Below are positions 14,766 through 18,600 of a stretch of DNA of 18,600 nt, one piece after another. Each line of letters starts with the position of its first letter. Positions within the stretch are counted from its first letter, which is position 1. The position numbers and the translations under genes were made by a program. Location: the NCBI GenBank assembly GCA_004525355.1, contig SPCK01000005.1:1-18600 (forward strand). The letters run 5' to 3'. The stretch comes from Spirochaetales bacterium (GTDB taxonomy: Bacteria; Spirochaetota; Spirochaetia; Treponematales; UBA12059). The notes below the pieces were generated by a model, which was given only the letters and a program-made list of their open reading frames with translations, had not been told where the DNA came from and did no database searches.

Positions 14766-14981
14766 TTACAGCTTGTAGACGGTCACGGCCACGTCCGGGC
14801 ACACGAGGTAACAGTTCCCACAGGCTATGCACTTGTCCAGGTCCACGACCTGGACAGGGTAATAGCCCCAGGAATTGGGGGCGTCATCCACGCCCAGGAC
14901 CTTGGTCGGGCAAGAACGCACGCAGAGCAGGCATCCTTTGCAGCGTTCCCGATCGATCTCGGGTTTGCCTTTATTCGCCAT
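14766..14981 (-). CDS. korD: 2-oxoacid:ferredoxin oxidoreductase, delta (2x[4Fe-4S] ferredoxin) subunit
   Basis: 71 residues with two classical [4Fe-4S] motifs: C14, C17, C20, C24 (CKGCLLCVRSCP) and C51, C54, C57, C61 (CIACGNCYLVCP). It carries electrons from the beta subunit to external ferredoxin. The ATG at 14981 follows AAGGAG by 7 bases; the ORF's earlier part lies in ptb. It is 11 bases after ptb and 14 bases before korA, so it is the first oxidoreductase gene of the operon. Confidence 0.93.
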   Translation of the reverse strand: MANKGKPEIDRERCKGCLLCVRSCPTKVLGVDDAPNSWGYYPVQVVDLDKCIACGNCYLVCPDVAVTVYKL

Positions 14982-14992
14982 AAATTCGCTCC

Positions 14993-15889
14993 TTACGATA
15001 CCAGAGCCGCGAGGGCTATACTGGCCAGTTTTGTTTCCGCGCTGTCGGCGCGGCTTGTCAATACGATGGGTTTGGATGCACCGACCACGATACTGGCACC
15101 CTTTGCCTTCCCCAAGTCCAGAAGACATTTATAAAGAATATTGCCAGCTTCGATGTTCGGCGCCACCAGCACGTCTGCGTCGCCTGCCACGTCTGACACT
15201 ATTTTCTTGATCTTCGCGCTCTCGGCACTGATCGCGTTGTCCAGGGCCAGGGGGCCGTCTATCACGCAACCTTTTATTTGCCCGCGCCGGTTCATCTGGG
15301 TGATGATGGCCGCGTCCGCCGTACAGGGCATCTTTTCCCAGTTCACCTTCTCCACAGCTGCCAGCAAGGCGACCTTGGGGATTTCCACGCCGATGGCCCT
15401 GGCCACCTGCACCGCGTTCGCGATGATGTCGATCTTGACCAGCACATCCGGGGCGATATTGATGGCCGCATCCGTCACTATCAGGAGTTTATGGTAGGTT
15501 GGCACCTCCATCACAACGACGTGGCTTGTCAGGCGGCCGGCGTTCAATCCATTCTCCTTGTTGAGGGCGGCCTTGAGCAGGATGGATGTATCCAGGATGC
15601 CCTTCATGAGCATGTCAGCCTCACCGGCGCGCACCAGGGCTACTGCCTGGGCCGCCGCCCCGGCATAGTCCTTTGCCTCGATCATGCGGAAGGCCGAAAC
15701 GTCGGCGCCCATGGCCGCGGCCAAGCGCTTGATCTCGGCGACGTCGCCTATCAGAATGGGTTCCACCAAGCCGTGACGTGCCGCATCGAATACCGCCTCA
15801 AGTGCGGATTCCTCCTGCGCCGCCGCCACAGCGACGCGCTTGCGGCCGGCCTTCCTGGCAGCGTCGATGATTTCCTGTATGGTATTCAT
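14993..15889 (-). CDS. ptb: phosphate butyryltransferase (branched-chain acyl-CoA:phosphate acyltransferase)
   Basis: 298 residues, the usual Ptb length. The phosphate acetyl/butyryltransferase fold is recognised by the N-terminal RKRVAVAAAQEESALEAV, by MLMKGILDTSILLKAALN, and by LLIVTDAAINIAPDV, which fit Ptb better than the longer Pta enzymes. It turns acyl-CoA plus phosphate into acyl phosphate. It starts one base after the buk stop (GTGACATG junction), and korD follows after 11 bases, so buk-ptb-kor is one operon. In this setting isobutyryl- and isovaleryl-CoA are plausible substrates. Confidence 0.92.
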   Translation of the reverse strand: MNTIQEIIDAARKAGRKRVAVAAAQEESALEAVFDAARHGLVEPILIGDVAEIKRLAAAMGADVSAFRMIEAKDYAGAAAQAVALVRAGEADMLMKGILDTSILLKAALNKENGLNAGRLTSHVVVMEVPTYHKLLIVTDAAINIAPDVLVKIDIIANAVQVARAIGVEIPKVALLAAVEKVNWEKMPCTADAAIITQMNRRGQIKGCVIDGPLALDNAISAESAKIKKIVSDVAGDADVLVAPNIEAGNILYKCLLDLGKAKGASIVVGASKPIVLTSRADSAETKLASIALAALVS

Positions 15890-15890
15890 G

Positions 15891-16964
15891 TCACTTGTAC
15901 TCCTGGGCCGTGATTTCGCCGCTCACTGCCGCGATACCAGCCTGGGCAAGTGCTTCGAGTTCGCCCTCGCCGGGATAGATGGCAACCGGGGCGATCCAGC
16001 CGCACATGGCTGTAATGCCTGCCTGAATCTGCTTGCCGAAGGCGATACCGCCGGTCAGGACGATGCCGTCGACCTTGCCCTCGGCCGCGGCGGCCAAGGC
16101 TCCTATCGCCTTGCCTATATTGTAGATGAAGGCCGTGTATACAAGGGTTGCGTCCGGATCCTTGCCGGACAGATGCCTGGCCTCGAGTACGCGCATATCA
16201 TTGGTATCGACCAAGCTGACCATGCCCCCCTGGCCGGTAATCATCTTGAGAATTTCCTTCTCGGAGTACTGACCGGAGAAGCAGAGTTTGGTCAGGGCGC
16301 CAGCCGGGAGAGTTCCCGCGCGCTCGGGACTGAACGGCCCTTCACCATTGAGCGCGTTGTTCACGTCCACGACCCGGCCCTTCTTGTGAAGGCCTACGGA
16401 CACGCCACCGCCCATGTGCGCGACGATGAGGGTCACATCCTCGTATTTTCTATCGTTCTCGGCAGCCCATCGACGGGCGACGGCTTTCTGATTGAGCGCA
16501 TGAAAGATGCTGCACTTGCGGAACAGCTTATGGCCATAGATGCGCGCTACGTCATCAAGTTCATCGACCACGACCGGATCGACGATATAGGCTGGTACCC
16601 CGATTTCCTGCGCAATCGCGCTTGCGATGAGGCCCCCCAGGTTGGATGCGTGCTCGCCGAACCGGGCAACCAGCAGCTCATCCTTCATTTCTTTGCTTAC
16701 AGAATAGACGCCGCTGGGTATAGGCTTGAGCAGCCCGCCCCGGCCTACCACGCAGGATAGTTTTTTCAGGTCGAACCCACGTTTTTCCAAGGCAGTACGA
16801 ATGTGTTTTTCACGAAATTCATACTGGGAGGCGATCGTAGGAAAAACCGCAATCTCCTGGGCTGTATGCGTGACATTCTCCGTAAACAATTCATTCCGGC
16901 CTTCGAATATGCCCACCTTGGTCGAAGTGGACCCTGGATTTATGACAAGAACGGTATGCAACAT
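15891..16964 (-). CDS. buk: butyrate kinase (branched-chain fatty-acid kinase)
   Basis: 357 residues of the acetokinase family. The N-terminal INPGSTSTKVGIFE phosphate-binding loop, CVVGRGGLLKPIPSGVYSV, HMGGGVSVGLHKKGRVVDVNNA and GEGPFSPERAGTLP identify butyrate kinase rather than acetate kinase (about 400 residues). It makes ATP and butyrate or a branched analogue from acyl phosphate. AAGGAG lies 5 bases before ATG 16964; the longer frame to 16994 is rejected. First gene of the operon, with a strong promoter at 17006-17033. Confidence 0.95.
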   Translation of the reverse strand: MLHTVLVINPGSTSTKVGIFEGRNELFTENVTHTAQEIAVFPTIASQYEFREKHIRTALEKRGFDLKKLSCVVGRGGLLKPIPSGVYSVSKEMKDELLVARFGEHASNLGGLIASAIAQEIGVPAYIVDPVVVDELDDVARIYGHKLFRKCSIFHALNQKAVARRWAAENDRKYEDVTLIVAHMGGGVSVGLHKKGRVVDVNNALNGEGPFSPERAGTLPAGALTKLCFSGQYSEKEILKMITGQGGMVSLVDTNDMRVLEARHLSGKDPDATLVYTAFIYNIGKAIGALAAAAEGKVDGIVLTGGIAFGKQIQAGITAMCGWIAPVAIYPGEGELEALAQAGIAAVSGEITAQEYK

Positions 16965-17005
16965 GCCGGCTCCTTGAAAAAGGATAAAACTCAACCTAAG
17001 TGCGC

Positions 17006-17033
17006 ATTATATCATAAAACCCAGCCCATGCAA
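17006..17033 (-). promoter_or_regulatory. sigma-70-type promoter of the buk operon
   Basis: On the minus strand TTGCAT (17033-17028), a 16-base spacer and a perfect TATAAT (17011-17006) precede buk. The transcript would start near 16999, giving a leader of about 35 bases with the ribosome-binding site AAGGAG. This is the best promoter match in the window. Confidence 0.8.
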
Positions 17034-17270
17034 GCATTTAGCAGCCATTTTTCTACAAATATTGAAACGTCATTTCGATTTTTGAACTTCATTGATAGCT
17101 CAAAATGAATGGTAATTGGCCCAACCCGGTGCCACGACATTGAAAACAATGTAATATGCTGAAAATATGGCAATTCGCTTCAATTCGTTCTATTCTATAC
17201 TGTAGCCGCAGGAGCACCGGCCACCTGCTCGACAGGTGAACCTACCAAGTTCAGAAAGTAGAAGGATGTA
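17034..17270. promoter_or_regulatory. divergent regulatory region between buk and the cyclase-like gene
   Basis: No gene is seen. The region holds a perfect inverted repeat ACATTG-AAAA-CAATGT (17137-17152), a near-perfect 10-bp tandem direct repeat CAATTCGCTT/CAATTCGTTC (17171-17180 and 17181-17190), a TATACT -10 candidate (17196-17201) with a poor -35, and a leader hairpin CACCTG-CTCGA-CAGGTG (17222-17238). These are candidates for regulator binding; the regulator is unknown. Confidence 0.5.
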
Positions 17271-18233
17271 ATGAGGATCAAGAGCCCCGTCGTCCTAAAC
17301 ATCACACGCACCCTTTATCTGTCCCTCGGAATGGAAATGTCTTTGCGCCTCGCAAGAACGCTTATCCAAGGCTACGAAATCAACAAGCGCATGGGATTCC
17401 CGCCTTCCGTTCCCGTGCCCGTACAGGACGCGGTCAACCGTATCGTGGTCGACCTTCTCGAGGCGGGTCTCTTCCTGGAACTGGTCGAGTGGCTCGTACG
17501 CGTCGACCGGCACGGTTCCATGGGCAAGCAATATCCGATCGCCGGCATGGACGAAATCATCAAGGGCATGGAGGCCGAAGGCTACCAACTCGATCCCGAA
17601 TCGGAGTTGTTCTACGAGGATTCGCGAAGGCACAAGACCCCGGGCTGGGGACGTCTGCGAATCGGGGTAGAGTATCCGGTTACCCTCCTTCATGTTGATA
17701 TCGTTCGCAACTCCAGCCTGGTCAGGACCAACGACACCACTGACATAGAACGAGCATACGAGGATTTCCGCGGCTTGGTCAGCCGTATCGTCGAGAAGCG
17801 GCGTGGTCGCCTCTGGTTCTGGGAAGGCGATGGCGGTCTCGTGGCCTTTCACTACGGGCATCCCACCATGTCCGCGGTCTTGTGCGGCATGGAGTTGCTC
17901 AATGACCTGTGCATATACAATCTCGCAGAGAACGCATTGGATCGGGATATACAGGTTCGAGCGGCAGCTCATGCGGGCTACGTTAGATACAGCGAGGACT
18001 ATGCTGAACTGGCCCGCAACGAGCTGGTCAAGGAAGTAACCGAAATCGAGGAAACCTATACCCGACCCGATTCGCTGTCGGTTTCCGCCACCATTACTCC
18101 ACATATCGACGCCATCATAAAGGATCGTTTCGTCCTCCTGGAGAGCGACTGCCCCTGGCAAATCATAAGCTACGCGATAGCACCAAGGCTGGCCGCGGGC
18201 AAGGTCAGCCACGGGAGGGCAGCATGGAAGTAA
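17271..18233 (+). CDS. class III nucleotide cyclase-like protein, probably catalytically inactive
   Basis: 320 residues. Residues 1-130 are a helical N-terminal domain (ARTLIQGYEINKRMG...PVQDAVNRIVVDLL) of a kind I associate with spirochaetal cyclase-like proteins; residues 134-310 resemble a class III cyclase domain. Both metal aspartates are present: D143 in LLHVDIV and D187 in WEGDGGLVAF. By hand alignment, the Asn and Arg that stabilise the transition state (VNxAAR motif) correspond to E255 and I259, so activity is doubtful. AAGGA 4 bases before ATG supports the start. The stop overlaps the next gene by 10 bases, so the two are translated together. It could be a cNMP sensor, a scaffold, or a cyclase with altered chemistry. 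Confidence 0.75.
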   Translation: MRIKSPVVLNITRTLYLSLGMEMSLRLARTLIQGYEINKRMGFPPSVPVPVQDAVNRIVVDLLEAGLFLELVEWLVRVDRHGSMGKQYPIAGMDEIIKGMEAEGYQLDPESELFYEDSRRHKTPGWGRLRIGVEYPVTLLHVDIVRNSSLVRTNDTTDIERAYEDFRGLVSRIVEKRRGRLWFWEGDGGLVAFHYGHPTMSAVLCGMELLNDLCIYNLAENALDRDIQVRAAAHAGYVRYSEDYAELARNELVKEVTEIEETYTRPDSLSVSATITPHIDAIIKDRFVLLESDCPWQIISYAIAPRLAAGKVSHGRAAWK

Positions 18234-18600
18234 TACTCCTGTGCAAGTCCAGGACGACTGAGCGTTTCTTCAATCTGCCCGACCTACAACGCCTGCTCCC
18301 GCCCGAGCTTGATCAACTGTTGGCCGAGCCGCGGCCCGACGTGGTCGTGTACGTCGACGCTGCTTCCTTTCCTCGAAAGAATTTCCCAGCACTGATCGCC
18401 CGCCTCGTGGCGAGCAGGCGGCTTCATTGGGCCGTGATAGACCGTTCCCGGTCCATCGTAGACCCCGCCTCGCTCTTTCACGCGGGAGCCGTTGACTATA
18501 TACCCGGAGACGCTCCGGACGGCCTCGTCAACGAGGAGCGCCTGCGCATCCTGGCCCGCTTCTCCACCCGCCAGGAGCCATCGGGCATGCATCCGCACGG
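18224..18600 (+). CDS. receiver-like (pseudo-receiver) protein, N-terminal part (runs off window)
   Basis: 125 codons are visible and open to the window end. GGGAGGG just before ATG 18224 and the overlap with the upstream gene support the start. Residues 1-105 have the alternating pattern of a response-regulator receiver domain: MEVILLC strand, DVVVYVDA where the phospho-aspartate strand should be, LHWAVIDRSRSIVDPASLFHAGAVDYIPGD, close to the AGA-DYI-KP end of receivers, but with the usual Lys replaced by Gly. Conserved Asp and Lys positions are therefore altered, and phosphorylation may not occur. Spirochaetes often encode such domains next to cyclases. The rest of the protein is unknown. 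Confidence 0.6.
   Translation, partial: MEVILLCKSRTTERFFNLPDLQRLLPPELDQLLAEPRPDVVVYVDAASFPRKNFPALIARLVASRRLHWAVIDRSRSIVDPASLFHAGAVDYIPGDAPDGLVNEERLRILARFSTRQEPSGMHPH

Noticed and set aside
15840..16760. 306-codon plus-strand open frame opposite buk
   Set aside because: It is the antisense shadow of the well-supported buk gene; it has no family motif and no ribosome-binding site.
17295..18212. 305-codon minus-strand open frame opposite the cyclase-like gene
   Set aside because: Antisense shadow caused by high GC codon use; the plus strand has the cyclase motifs, ribosome-binding site and coupling.

Overview
The window looks like chromosomal DNA of an anaerobic, amino-acid-fermenting bacterium. 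Coding DNA is GC-rich, intergenic DNA is AT-richer, Shine-Dalgarno sites are strong, and TTG starts occur. A spirochaete is my best guess. It rests on a degenerate class III cyclase followed by a receiver-like protein, a cyclic-nucleotide receptor of the Crp type, and ferredoxin-dependent 2-oxoacid oxidation with butyrate kinase. No rRNA or other marker gene is present, so the assignment is tentative.

Layout. 1-411: 3' end of a GGDEF diguanylate cyclase. 412-743: AT-rich regulatory region. 744-5729: a five-gene branched-chain amino-acid ABC transporter (livK-livH-livM-livG-livF), with a terminator-like hairpin between livK and livH and another after livF. 5915-6944: a cyclic-nucleotide-binding regulator and an LsrG-like ABM-family protein. 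7200-7901: a YgjP-type zinc peptidase. 7990-8633 (minus): the wreck of a secreted alpha/beta hydrolase. 8634-9082: no gene seen. 9083-9616: a nitroreductase. 9712-11393 (minus): lspA followed by a thioredoxin-CcdA fusion. 11676-11867: a tiny lysine-rich and acidic protein. 11966-12121 (minus): a DUF1801 gene reduced to its two ends. 12343-16964 (minus): a compact operon buk-ptb-korD-korA-korB-korC with a good promoter and an intrinsic terminator. 17271-18600: a cyclase-like protein overlapping a receiver-like gene that runs off the window.

How the genes fit together. The transporter would import leucine, isoleucine and valine. After transamination (enzyme not in the window), the ferredoxin oxidoreductase would convert the branched 2-oxoacids to acyl-CoAs, and Ptb plus Buk would turn these into acyl phosphates and then ATP plus branched fatty acids. 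This is a complete energy-yielding route apart from the transaminase. The rest of the window is rich in nucleotide signalling (diguanylate cyclase, cNMP receptor, cyclase-like protein) and includes at least two decayed genes.

Several starts were set by Shine-Dalgarno position rather than by the longest open frame: 7200, 9083, 11393, 11676, 12879, 14751, 14981 and 16964. I found no CRISPR array, insertion sequence, tRNA or rRNA. The most interesting points are the apparently inactive cyclase with its receiver-like partner, the in-frame-collapsed DUF1801 gene, the conserved-looking 63-residue basic/acidic protein, and the coupling of uptake and oxidation of branched-chain amino acids.
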